A stretch of DNA of 64,000 bases, from NCBI GenBank assembly GCA_023014365.1, contig JAEBUN010000015.1:682001-746000 (forward strand), given 5' to 3'. Below, piece by piece: positions 13,862 to 23,827 of the stretch. Position 1 is the stretch's first letter, and the number at the start of each line of letters is the position of its first letter. The position numbers were made by a program, and so were the translations under genes. Under the pieces are notes generated by a model. It ran no database searches. It was not told the DNA's origin and saw nothing but the letters and a program-made list of their open reading frames with translations. The DNA is from Lepiota brunneoincarnata (lineage: Eukaryota; Basidiomycota; Agaricomycetes; Agaricales; Agaricaceae).

Positions 13862-14014
13862 CTTGCCAGCGACCCTTGGTGTGGGGCGAGTGCGTGTTTC
13901 TGAGAGGTGGGCGGATATGAACCATGGGCTACTTATTTAACCTGATTGCGTGGTATGTTCGGCCCTAACTTATCGGCCATTAGCGAAGCCATGTGACAAC
14001 ATTTACAAAAAGAA

Positions 14015-14098
14015 CTCTCTGTCGGGGAGTCGAACCCCGCTTTCGCGCGGTCATTAAGGAGTGACAGGCGCGTGTACTAACCGATATACTAACAGAGA
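14015..14098 (-). tRNA. tRNA-Asp (GTC) with a 12-nt intron
   Basis: A full cloverleaf reads on the minus strand. The 7-bp acceptor stem TCTCTGT/ACAGAGA closes with discriminator G. There is a D-arm with GG, and a T-arm CGGGG-TTCGACT-CCCCG. The anticodon stem CGCGC/GCGCG encloses CTGTCA then C, interrupted one base 3' of the anticodon by the 12-nt intron at 14050-14061, the canonical tRNA intron position. The mature length is 72 nt. Anticodon GTC at loop positions 34-36 specifies aspartate. Confidence 0.93.
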
Positions 14099-14295
14099 AC
14101 TTGGCATTATGTCGTGTGTACTTAACAGCATGAGAAGATGGTATCGAACGCGCCCGTGACCTGGAATTTGCTTATTACACTCGCGTCTACCAGCCCATAC
14201 ACAATACACTTCGTTGTCGTCGTAAACAGCCCTGAACCATCCAGACGCCAGAGTAACATCATATAGACGAGCTCATCGAGCACATACACTCAATA

Positions 14296-16835
14296 ATGTC
14301 AACAGCACCCGGACGCACTGCTCACGCGAGAGCGATCTTGGGCCCCGAGTTCTATGACCAATTATCTCAGACTAGAGTCCTTTTAGTCGGGGCTGGTGGT
14401 ATTGGTTGCGAACTATGTAAGTACGCAGATACTCTTCCAACCCCATAACCTGATCATATGCTTTGCCGTAGTGAAAAATATTGCCTTGACGGGTTTCGGC
14501 AATATCACCATTCTGGATCTGGATACGATCGACCTTTCCAACCTAAACCGTCAGTTTTTGTTCAAGAAAAAGGACGTGAAGCAAAGTAAAGCCTTGGTAC
14601 GTCTCGGAAATCGGTGCTATGGCGAGGAACAGAGGCGCCCTTCGTTCAACCGTTAATAACCCGATCACAGATCGCTGCACAGAGTGCTGTTCCATTCAAC
14701 CCCAATGTGAAGATTAATCCTATTCACGGCAACATCAAGGATCCCCAGTATGACGTAGAATGGTTTAAGCAATTCGACATCGTCCTCAATGCTCTTGACA
14801 ATCTCGGCAAGTCCTCTCCTCTCTGAGTTAAGGCATTAGCTGTCAACTTGTACTATCAGACGCCCGCCGTCAGGTCAACAAAATGTGTATGGCTGCGGAG
14901 GTGCCATTGGTAGAGTCTGGTACAGCAGGGTATCTAGGTCAAGTACAACCATTGCTCAAGGTCTGACTATTCATCACTTTTGATTGACACGGCACTGACT
15001 CGTTCGTAGGATCGAATGGAATGCTTTGACTGTGTCCCGAAGCCCACCCCGAAAACCTTCCCTGTTTGTACTATCCGTTCGACGCCTAGTCAACCTATCC
15101 ATTGTATCGTATGGGGAAAGAGCTATCTTATGGGGCAGGTTCTTGTCCATTCTTGCGCGTTCCGGTGCTTACATATTCATTTAGCCAGCTTTTCGGAGAA
15201 GATGAAGACGCAGTCGGTGAGCTCGACCAAGCCGAAAAGCAAGGGGAGAATGGTATGTCAACTCAAGGTATAATCCGGCTTCCAATGACTGATCGGTGGA
15301 TTAAAGCCCAGGAAATCGAGACATTGCGGAAAGAGGCACTGGCCTTTAAAGCGGTCCGCAGGGCATTGCGCACGCCATCTCCTAACGGATCCTCAGATGT
15401 CGCCAAAACAGTCTTTGACAAGGTCTAGCTTCCACCATTGCGTGTTCTTTTCGCGGCTTTCCTCACCTATGTTATAGGTCTTCAATGCTGATATAAGAAA
15501 CTTACTTATCATGGAGGATATGTGGAAAACACGCCAGCCGCCTACTCCCTTAGACTTCGACGCCATCATGAGCGAGACATTCGCTCTCCATCCTCCGAAT
15601 GCAAATGGTCACGTCACTAGGGATATCAACACGCCCGTGGTGGCTCCAAATACTTCTCGTGGGCAAAGTAATCAAGCTGTCCTGAAGGATCAGAGGAAAC
15701 TCTCGCTCAAAGGCAACCTTGAGTTGTTTGTCTCCAGGTTAGTAGCGCATTTCTTCGCACCCGCTGTTCTGATTTTCTTCAGTACAAACCGTTTGGCTAT
15801 GCGTCTGCAAAATGGGGAAGACACAATCCCATTTGACAAGGATGACGACGATACATTAGACTTCGTTACTGCTTCGTCGAACCTGCGGTCGGCTGCATAT
15901 GGGATTGAGGACAAGACAAGATGGGAGGTGAAGGGTCAGCTCCTTTCGTCACACGGCACAAGTCTTTATTACTCATCCGTGTTCACAGAGATGGCCGGCA
16001 ACATCATTCCAGCTATTGCAACCACAAATGCTATTGTGTCCGGCCTTATCGTTCTTCAAGCCCTCCATCTCCTTCGAAAATCATATGACAAGCTCCGGAA
16101 TGTGCATCTTCAGTTCAAACCTTCTGTGCCGCTTAGCCATATCACCCTCAGCAAACCCAACCCTAATTGTGGTGTCTGTCGAGACACGTATGCTGTGTTG
16201 CAATGCGATCCTGCACGAGCAACCCTAGCAGAAGTGGTCAGAGGCCTTCTAGGCGACGATGACCGGGCGGTTAGCGTATACGAGGATAAGCGGATCCTGA
16301 GCGATCCGGATTGGGATGATAACAACGATCGGACGCTAGAAAGTCTGAATGTAACAAGGGGCAAGTTTTTGACTATTGTGGACGAGGATGGGGAATGGGG
16401 AACGATATGTGTTAACTTGTGTGCTCTCCCGTAAGTCTATCTCAGACATCTTTCAAACTAGCGACTGAAAGTGCCAGGCCCAACCACCCTTCTAATGCGC
16501 CACCATTTGTTCTCCCAGACCCCTTACCAAGAGCCCCACCAAAGGTTGTGCCACCAACATGTACCGCGCCAGAGACACCACCACATCCACCAGCAGTGGA
16601 GACTTTCGATGAGGACGAGAATGGGGTCATCGAGCTTGAACCGACGCCGAAGCGGCCCCCCCGTACATCCGGCACCCTGGACCAGGGACGACCGAAGACG
16701 TCGAGGAAGAGAGAGAATTCGTTTCCACAGCAGAGCCCAAGTAAGAAGAGGCGATTAGATGAGGATGGTCTGGTGATGTTGGATGGAGCAAACGACCAGA
16801 TGATGGACGATATTATTGTCATCGATGATGATTGA
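14296..16835 (+). CDS. UBA2: SUMO-activating enzyme subunit UBA2 (E1 catalytic subunit)
   Basis: UBA2 pairs with AOS1 to adenylate SUMO and carries it as a thioester before transfer to UBC9, mainly in the nucleus. Eleven exons splice in frame to 666 aa: 14296-14416, 14472-14596, 14671-14806, 14860-14960, 15010-15138, 15189-15252, 15307-15422, 15478-15737, 15783-15927, 15991-16430 and 16472-16835. Visible elements are the nucleotide-binding GAGGIGCE, the [16 protein letters not shown] stretch, zinc-ligand pairs CFDC and CGVC, the active-site context [14 protein letters not shown], the adenylation-domain [15 protein letters not shown] and a ubiquitin-fold domain. The intron 14807-14859 begins GC. 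The last exon adds a Pro-rich tail with a KKRR-type nuclear localisation signal and ends in DDIIVIDDD, a good SUMO-interacting motif. A decayed copy of this tail lies downstream. Confidence 0.95.
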
Positions 16836-16939
16836 AGGCTGAGAGTGTGTGTAGGTGTGGAGTTACTCGTATATTTCCTCCTGATATTGCGTGATGCGCT
16901 TACTAGCTCCTTCCTAATGAGACTGTGATACTTGGCCCG

Positions 16940-17400
16940 TGCTACCGAAGTGTATGCGTCTGAACCAGGTTCCAAGACTCCTTTGATAGTGAAGAATGCA
17001 CAACTGTATGTACAGTATTGTGCACTGCCATTACCAGAATCTCTGTCCAAGGCCATGCCACCAATGCTTGCTGCGCTAGAAACACCACCACATCCACCAG
17101 CAAAAAACTTTTCAGGAAGACAAGAACAGGACCATCAAAATTGACCTAACACCAAAACACCCCTCCCATGCAGCTAGCACCCTGACCCACGGGCAACCAA
17201 GGACACTAAGAAAGAGAGAAAAATTGGGATGAATAGATGAGGATGACCTGGTAGTGTTAGATAGAGTGAATGACCAGACAATGGATGTCATTGTCGTTGC
17301 TGATAATTGAGTGCTGTTGGAGTTTGTACATATGGAATTACTTGACTGTGCTTATCACTAATTTTTTTCTAATGAGGGTAATACTCTGCTTCCTGTGCTA
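16940..17400 (+). pseudogene. Decayed tandem copy of the UBA2 3' end
   Basis: From about 17020, the sequence aligns by eye with the UBA2 last exon and 3' flank at 16480-16920. Shared landmarks in order are the ACACCACCACATCCACCAGCA block, the GACCA-GG(A/C) CGACC region, the AAGAGAGA run, GAGGATG(G/A)(T/C)CTGGT, GACCAGA(T/C) with the final Asp-rich tail, and TTCCTAATGA in the flank. The copy has lost codons and carries in-frame stops. Differences are dominated by C-to-T and G-to-A changes, often at former CpG sites. The left boundary near 16940 is approximate, and nothing suggests it is expressed as protein. Confidence 0.8.
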
Positions 17401-17492
17401 TAAAAATCTATATATTCCAATGATGCTCCAAGGGGTCTCTTCACAAAAATCTGGCTCAGCAGTGTCTCATAATGTGATAGTGTAGTCACCTA

Positions 17493-17707
17493 CAGTAAGG
17501 GACAAAACCTTTCCAATAATTTTTATACTTCAACAAATATGTTAATAACTGCCCACCTATCAAAGATGAAACCTTCATATTTTAATTGGGAATACATATA
17601 TGGCTCATATATCACCTTGCCAAATATCATTATGTCATATGCCATTTTGGGAAGTCAGTGAATTAAACAATCATTTAAGGTCATTGGAAGGGTTTTGTCT
17701 GTCTCTA
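17493..17707 (+). repeat. Left terminal inverted repeat of the Tc1/mariner element
   Basis: This copy matches the reverse complement of 19279-19494 across the whole length, with scattered substitutions. It starts CAGTAAGGGACAAAACC and ends near GTCTCTA. Repeats this long are unusual for simple mariner elements but known in Tc1 relatives. Confidence 0.9.
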
Positions 17708-17730
17708 AGAAATTACCAATAATTACACGT

Positions 17731-19145
17731 TCAGTACTTTGTATAACCTCTCCTGCCATCCAAGACAGCCTGAACACTATTGGGCATACTCTCTATCAGA
17801 TTCTGACACACTTTGACTGGAATCTGATCCCATTCCTTTTGTATCCTCCCCCATAATTCTTCTATCCCCTGAGGTGGAGTGTCATACTCCCCTAACTTGA
17901 TTTTAAGGTGAGCCCATAGATGTTCAATGGGATTGAGGTCTAGAGATTGTGGGAGCCATACCATAACCTCTATTTCAGCTGCTTTGAACCATTTTTGGGC
18001 CTTGATGCACCTATGTTTGGGATCATTATCTTGCTGAAAGACAATATCCTCCACCTCTTTGTCATACCACTTCAGACTTCCCTTGAGTTCATCCTCCAAA
18101 ATAGTGACAAATAGATTACCATTCATCATACTATTGATCTTGGCTGCCAACCCTGGACCCTCCCACAGCATACAGTCCCATACCATGATAGAATATCCTC
18201 CAAACTTTGTGGTTCTCTATACCAGCCTATCACTAAGCCTTTCCTCTGCTCTTTTCCAGACCCAAACCTTTTCATCCTGACCCTAAGCAATTGATTTTGG
18301 CCTTGTCTAATCAAACCGCTCTCTTCCAGTCTTCCAGAGTCCAGTCTGCATGTGCCTCTGCCCACTCCAGTCTTTTCTCTTGTGTATAATAGAGAGTTTA
18401 GGCCTTTTCTGCTTAATTACAGCCTTCATTCTGGCTCTTTTGAGTGCTCTGTGAGCTGCTTTGGAGGATATAGGCTGGTCAATGACAGTATGAAGGGTTC
18501 TGGTGATTCTGGAGGCATTTTTGGCCTTGTGGGATGTGATAAGATTTGATATTGCCAATAAAAAGCTTGGTTGGACAGCCACCAGGTAACTTTAAAAGTG
18601 CAAGTGAATGCAAGATATAGTGCTGAGGCCAAGACCAGTGGTAGAAGCAATATGGGTAGCAGAGTGGCCTTTATCCAAAAGGGAAAGAATATGGTTGCAT
18701 TAAGTTATAGAAAGAGATTGTGTTATCAGAAGTCCCCTTAAACCCCTTATAAGAAGCCTCACTGGAAGGAACTCTTATCAGAAGCATCCAAAAGTATATA
18801 AATAGACAGAAGACCTGTCATCCTGAAACAATCAGAAGTACCATCAGAACAATCTATATTTAGATAGATAAGGATATGACTCACTTACCTGGGTCCAGAT
18901 ATATATAGTAAGAGCATAGCCACACATAGTAGTATATAAGGATACTGTACCATACCCTTGTATCCTTATCTTAGTGTTATAAAGTTCTTGCCTCCTATAC
19001 CTCTTTGCCATAACTGGCTGGACTTATAGTGCTCCAGTCGTCTCCAAGTCATGCTTAGTAGGACAGGACCAAGTCTGTATAGATATCCTGTGTCAAACCC
19101 TGTGTTACTCAAGAGCGAACCCCTAACCTGGGTAACAGATTGCAT
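17731..19145 (-). pseudogene. Tc1/mariner transposase remnant
   Basis: The C-terminal half is open from 18186 to the stop at 17731. It contains FQQDNDPKHR, with the second catalytic Asp, and PQSLDLNPIEHLWAHLKIKL, with the third. Upstream frames 18365-18126 and 18582-18307 carry the middle and the helix-turn-helix side (ISSKAAHRALKR), but they are separated by frameshifts and stops. Near the N-terminus a HILSLLDKGHSATHIAS-like helix-turn-helix remains. The apparent start ATG (19145-19143) is cut off from the rest by the solo LTR, inserted immediately after it. Tryptophan and glutamine codons have become stops by C-to-T/G-to-A type changes. It is not functional. Confidence 0.9.
18721..19137. 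mobile_element. Solo LTR (417 bp) nested in the Tc1/mariner element
   Basis: The segment begins TGTTATC and ends GGTAACA, giving TG...CA termini with a short terminal inverted repeat (TGTTA/TAACA). It is flanked by an exact 5-bp direct duplication, GATTG, at 18716-18720 and 19138-19142, as expected for integrase-mediated LTR retrotransposon insertion. A TATAAATAG box lies about 75 nt inside. No internal retrotransposon genes are present, so it is a recombination product. Orientation is not certain. Confidence 0.9.
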
Positions 19146-19278
19146 GTTAGCAAAATGAAGTTGGGGGGGTAGTGTGAGCTAGGAGAGTGAGCAGCTATAT
19201 TTATACATTATTCCAACCAGTCACATAATATTTATTTGCACTTATTTGGCTGTAATAAACAAAATTATGTGTTTCAAG

Positions 19279-19494
19279 TAGAGATGGACAAAACCCCTCC
19301 AATGACCATAAATGATTGTTTAATTCACTGACTTCCCAAAATGGTATATGACATAATGATATTTGGCAGGGTGATATATGATCCATATAGGTATTCCCAA
19401 TTAAAATATGAAGATTTCATCTTTAGTAGGTGGGCAGTTATTAACATATTTTTTGAAGTATAAAAATCATTGGAAAGGTTTTGTTCCCTTACTG
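19279..19494 (-). repeat. Right terminal inverted repeat of the Tc1/mariner element
   Basis: Inverted partner of 17493-17707, ending CCCTTACTG and followed directly by the TA target duplication. Confidence 0.9.
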
Positions 19495-21072
19495 TAGATT
19501 AGTGTTGAAATCATCTCAAGAGGGGATAATGACTATAATGTATATTCAAGAGAAACAACAATAGAGGGGTGAGGAGGTAGGGAGGTAAATAGATGGGGTA
19601 TCTACTAGTAAATATATAGCTTATCTACAACATGTTGCTCATGAGGTAACCACATACCTCAGGCATCAGCATTCTATCAGTTTTCCAGAATTGCTAATTC
19701 CAACAAGTAGTGCACTATTCCTAGGTTGAGGTAAAACCAAAAATTGTTGTGGAACCACTTTGTGATATGAGTATGATATCAGTCACAGTACACTAGAGAC
19801 TCCAGAATGTGAGAATCACAGGTATAAGTATTACAATCCTAAAACTTGTCCTAATATTGGGGATGTTCTACCTTATATATGTATAAAGAACCTTTACACT
19901 TGACTGAATCAGTGGGCTTACCAAAAATCATACTATTATTAACAACATATGAATACATTAGTGATTATTGATCAACTTGAGCTAGTGACTAGTGATCAGT
20001 GTGTCACTGATATGTATTAACTCTACTCAGTTCAATACCCAAGCACCAAAGAGATTGAGGATGTTGGTGGAGGCACAGTTTACAGAAGGAAAAGGAATCT
20101 GAGCAAATGCAAATTTATAATCAATTTACACTGACCAATACAGTTCTGTAAGTAGTCATCATAAGAAAAGGTATGAAAGGCTTGGTAGTTATCAACTGAT
20201 GGCCTAGATACAAGTCTGAGATAGACTAGGTGTAATTGATGCAAATATCAGCATACATACAAGTTGGTACAAGCTAGGAATGTTAGGTAGGAGCCATTCT
20301 GCAACATCTAATTTATTAGACAAATTTACATTATCTTCCATAACTTTATCTAAAGGTTCTGACTGTTTGATATACCCTTGTTGCATGTCTACTAAATTTT
20401 CTCTATTTCAAGATTATAATTTTTATAGTATATAAAGACCATATTTATTAAAGCAGAATTTAAAAGCAGAATGTTTGGGAAAAATGTTGGCATTCATACT
20501 TCTGACTTGCTCCACTGATAATTTCATCCAAGCTACAAGTTCCATCATGGCCCCTCAATTTGGCAAAACACATTGGGGGCATCACTTGTAGAAGCATTGG
20601 GAGGCTTAGCTGCAACAGTGCTGTACATGAAAACTCAATTGTAAACATATCTGTAGACATATAAATGCCTCACGCACAGACTGGGAGACAGTATGGGATT
20701 CAAGTGGAGGGTGAGACTACCACTGAACCCAGTGCTGCTGATTTCTACTGTTCTGCATCCAGAATGGCTAGACTGTACTCCTCTGGTGAGTGTTAAACCA
20801 CTTGCCATACTCAAACCGGCCCGCCGAGCCAGAGCGCTGTACATGTTGTACACGAAGCGCTTGCATATAGCCCTTTTCTTCTTCCCGGGAAGCGGCGCTT
20901 GCATACAATACAACGTGTATGGAATAATCTATCACAATGCGAGTACTACAATCTGTCATTCTCAAGCCCCGGTGGCGAGGGGAAGTGACCAAACCTTCGA
21001 CAATAAGGTTAAATGCAGAGGCCACCACCCCTTCCTCATGATACGAGCACAGAGCAGACAAGGATCACCAGT
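19495..21072. other. AT-rich intergenic DNA without recognised genes
   Basis: AT-rich up to about 20,650, then a return to the higher GC of gene space. Short frames only. It probably contains older transposon debris, but no terminal repeats or transposase motifs are identifiable by eye. Confidence 0.5.
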
Positions 21073-22259
21073 TTACAAGCCCCCTCTTCCACAATAGTCC
21101 TCCTCTTCCACCCTCACCGGGTCAGCGTCCCGTTCCCAGCGCAGGCAGCGCTCCCCGTAGAGTGGGGGTATCATACTCCTAAAGTAGACGAACCGCAGCG
21201 TTGGATTACGGAGAAACCATTGATTGACAAGATGCCTTTGCTCTTCCAGTGGCGGCCACCTTCGAGGAGTCCATACAAGGATCCGTAAAGTCGGAAGCCT
21301 GCATATACAATCTAGTTCATGCTCGCACTAGAGAGCCTGGGTGTCAGTAAAAATGGTCTCTCAACTTTCGGGTTACAATGAGAAGGGGGGGGGGGGGGGG
21401 GGGGAGGGGGGCGGGGCGAATACTCACTCCACCATTTACCAATTGAAAGATCTCGAGGGACTCGAGATGGGGTGCGAGTACATCGAGACTGGGCTCGATG
21501 GTAGTGCTATCGATGGAGAAGACGCGGAGCTTTGATATCTCTTGCGCGAGTTGCGTTAAGCCTTCGGTGTTGTCGAGAGCAGGTGGGAGTCCAAGCGAGC
21601 TTGGTGACATGATGGCCGGGTAGGACATGTCTGATAGATCGAAAATCGCCAAAAAAGACATCAAGCTGAGGACAGACAGTGGCTGGAAGGTGGCTCCCGT
21701 GAAATACGTATCTGAGAGATCGAAGTTGCGATTGGGAAGAGAGAAACTGAATCATGGCTTTCTCCCCCTTTTTGCAGTGAGGCGATTCCGACCAGTGGAA
21801 TTTGTGCAACTGAAAAGAGCTGGGTTGGAGCAGCGCTTTTTGCAACGGACCAGATGCTAGCTCATCGTACGTTGGCCCACGACCTCTAAAGGTCAATCCT
21901 CTGAGATGCTTCATCAAGCCAAAAGCATGTGCGACCAGCGACCAAAAGGTCTTTCCTTGGCGGGTTTTGAGCGTAAAGGTGACCGAGCGAACGTGCATGG
22001 CAAGAGCTGGTTTGCTACGCGTGATAGTGTCGAAAAAGAGGGTACCCTCTCCAACGTTGACCATCCAAGAATCATTGTGTCTTATGCCCCAATCTCTCAC
22101 TTCGATTTTCCGGTACAACAGCTTTTCGGCATCAGGTAAGAAACATCGGGAGACAAGACATAGGCTGTTGAGTGTAGACCGGTGGTCTCGTGAGAGTTGG
22201 ATTATGTGAAGAATAATTTCGGGGGGAATGTTCATGGTATAAGCTGGCGGTGGTAGCAT
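21073..22259 (-). CDS. F-box-like / leucine-rich repeat protein
   Basis: The N-terminus MNIPPEIILHIIQLS... followed by STLNSLCLVSRCFLPDAEKLLY is a standard fungal F-box-like domain, expected to bind SKP1 in an SCF ubiquitin ligase. The following region has LRR-like spacing (LRGLTFRG, LHKFHWS, LRSLRYVF). The frame shifts near the A6 run 21651-21656, after which LSDMSYPAIMSPSSLGLPPA and LESLEIFQLVNGG continue the repeats. An intron with a donor near 21420 contains a long poly-C tract on this strand. The last exon (about 21290-21073) reads TLRILVWTPRRWPPLEEQRH to a stop. The start is 22259, or 22235 at the second ATG. The target protein is unknown, and the frameshift means it may be a pseudogene or contain an assembly error. 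Confidence 0.65.
21385..21416. repeat. Poly-G tract (G20-A-G6-C-G4)
   Basis: Twenty consecutive guanines followed by two shorter runs, in a predicted intron of the F-box-like gene. It could form a G-quadruplex on the plus strand, and length miscalls are likely here. Confidence 0.9.
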
Positions 22260-23206
22260 CCCGACCAGCAATGTGTGGAGGGGGTGTTGATGGCCGAAGT
22301 GCTTACGAGGGAGACAAGGCGTGACATGTCGTCGTAACTGGTGCTGTTAAAGAGTGGTTAGGGACATGAAACCGGACCGAATATGGTTTTTCATCGCATA
22401 TTTCCTCATGTCGAGTGCGGGATGACAATGACCCCCCTTGCCCCATAAGGTCATTTGCTCCCACTTTGTAATGAAGCCAGTCCGTGGGGAGCACTAGGGG
22501 ACCATATGATGGCCCTACTTGCGTGGCATATTGCATATCCGAGGATTTTCAGGAGAAACATTGCAGCTGCCACAGGGAATGCATTTGTGCATGCCATCAC
22601 CTACTTGGGGGGGTTTTACACTGAAGAAGATTCGGTATTTCTAGGGCCGGCATCTTCAGTGCAAAATATCAGAACAGGCCAACTCAACCTTGGACGTTAG
22701 CAGGCTGGCAGAAGAGGTGGTTGCGTCGAAAAACGGAAGAGCATTGCCGCCTCCATCGGCGCTGCTTTTCCGCGGAGAAAGTAAAGCTACTCCGCTAAAA
22801 GAGCTGTTCTTGAACGTGAATACAGCGAGGAGATAGTAAATCAGGAATATCTCATTTGGGCGGAGCCTGGGACACGAGGGAGTCGCATCGATGTTCAAGA
22901 GATCCCTTATGTTGCTGGCAATGAACACTGAAAGAAGCAGGGGGATAAGTGCAAGCTATCGCTGCGACATTTCAAGAGAGGAGGGGGGGTTTGTTGTGCT
23001 CTTTAAGTATGTCACAGAATGATGCATATCTCCTGAAAAAGTGGTTGGTCTATTCATGAGGCACTAGAACTCGCATCAGCAAATGGGGTATAAGTACGCT
23101 ACTTTATATTCTAGACATATCTTAAATAACGAGACAAAGCCGGGGACGAAAGCATAGGATAGCGGATAATAAGAAAAACCCCGATTAGACTCCTTGGGCG
23201 TCATGT
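22260..23206. other. Intergenic stretch containing a possible gene relic
   Basis: Apart from the relic at 22656-22970 nothing is recognisable. It holds the presumed promoter side of the F-box-like gene and the 3' flank of the SPT small-subunit-like gene. Confidence 0.4.
22656..22970 (-). pseudogene. Possible secreted or membrane protein relic with early stop
   Basis: From an ATG at 22970 the frame reads Met-Ser-Gln-Arg, then TAG, then LALIPLLLSVFIASNIRD, a good signal-peptide core, and stays open to 22656. A further hydrophobic stretch follows (NEIFLIYYLLAVFTF). The stop at 22958-22956 differs from a glutamine codon by one transition. No family is recognised. It may equally be an exon spliced from elsewhere, since a possible acceptor (CTTTCAG) sits inside. 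Confidence 0.25.
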
Positions 23207-23691
23207 CTACGAAGGATCTATCTTATACCATTCAGGGTAAGAACCGGGAAAAGGATGAAAGAATGGGCTCACGTACCAAAGTTCCTTCAACACTCCCTTC
23301 CTTCCCAAGTCCGAGCCACTGCCAGACGTCTTCTTCCTGGCCCCACAGGTAGTATACAGCGCGGTGATGTAAAAAGTCGAGGTGGTGAGGGAGGTATTTG
23401 AAGACGCTCGTAACAAAGAGAGCGAAGAGAATGGCCAAGATGGACACTAGGGGGGAAGGTGTGGGGGGTCAATGGCCTGCCCACGGATGTTAGCAGAGAG
23501 GACGGTGGGTGCTCACACAGCAGGACCTTCTCCCATGGTTCGAGCATGCTTAAAACGAATGTGCTCTCGAACCACATGCGTTGTCGCCATAAAAAAACCT
23601 TGATACTGGATGCATCCTTAGGAGGTGGCCTAGTGGCACTGTGGTCGGGTTTTGCTGGCGGAAGGACCAAAGGTGGTGGAAGGGTGGCCAT
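23207..23691 (-). CDS. Serine palmitoyltransferase small subunit-like protein, copy 1
   Basis: Small subunits activate serine palmitoyltransferase, the first enzyme of sphingolipid synthesis in the ER. Exon 1 (from ATG 23691) reads a Pro-rich leader then LWRQRMWFESTFVLSMLEPW. The M-x-EPWE motif after an amphipathic WFEST helix is the family hallmark. After an intron of about 70 nt, the second exon gives one membrane helix (SILAILFALFVTSVFKYL) and the conserved RAVYYLWG. A third tiny exon (Ile-Asp-Pro-Ser-stop) ends at 23207. Known eukaryotic small subunits are under 100 aa, and fungal members are somewhat longer, as here. It is a paralogue of the gene at 41798-42202. Confidence 0.75.
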
Positions 23692-23827
23692 GGGATCTAT
23701 GCGGGTAGGAAAGAAGGGGTATTTGACCACTCGGTGGGTCTACCAAGCGGTGCTCAGAATGGTGGCTACGATACTCCAGCGGGCTTTCCCACGATGCTTT
23801 AATGACACAAGCGGAGCAACAAATAAT

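Larger units (their letters stand above)
17493..19494 (-). mobile_element. Tc1/mariner DNA transposon, inactive, with nested solo LTR
   Basis: The element is bounded by TA duplications at 17491-17492 and 19495-19496 and begins and ends with CAGTAAGGGA.../...CCTTACTG. Long terminal inverted repeats of about 215 nt (17493-17707 and 19279-19494) are clearly alignable. Between them is a degraded Tc1-type transposase on the minus strand, interrupted by a solo LTR at 18721-19137. Without the LTR and its target duplication the element would be about 1,580 bp, normal for the superfamily. Confidence 0.95.

Noticed and set aside
18721..19137. Internal promoter or spacer of the mariner element
   Set aside because: The exact 5-bp duplication and TG...CA ends show that it is a separately inserted solo LTR.
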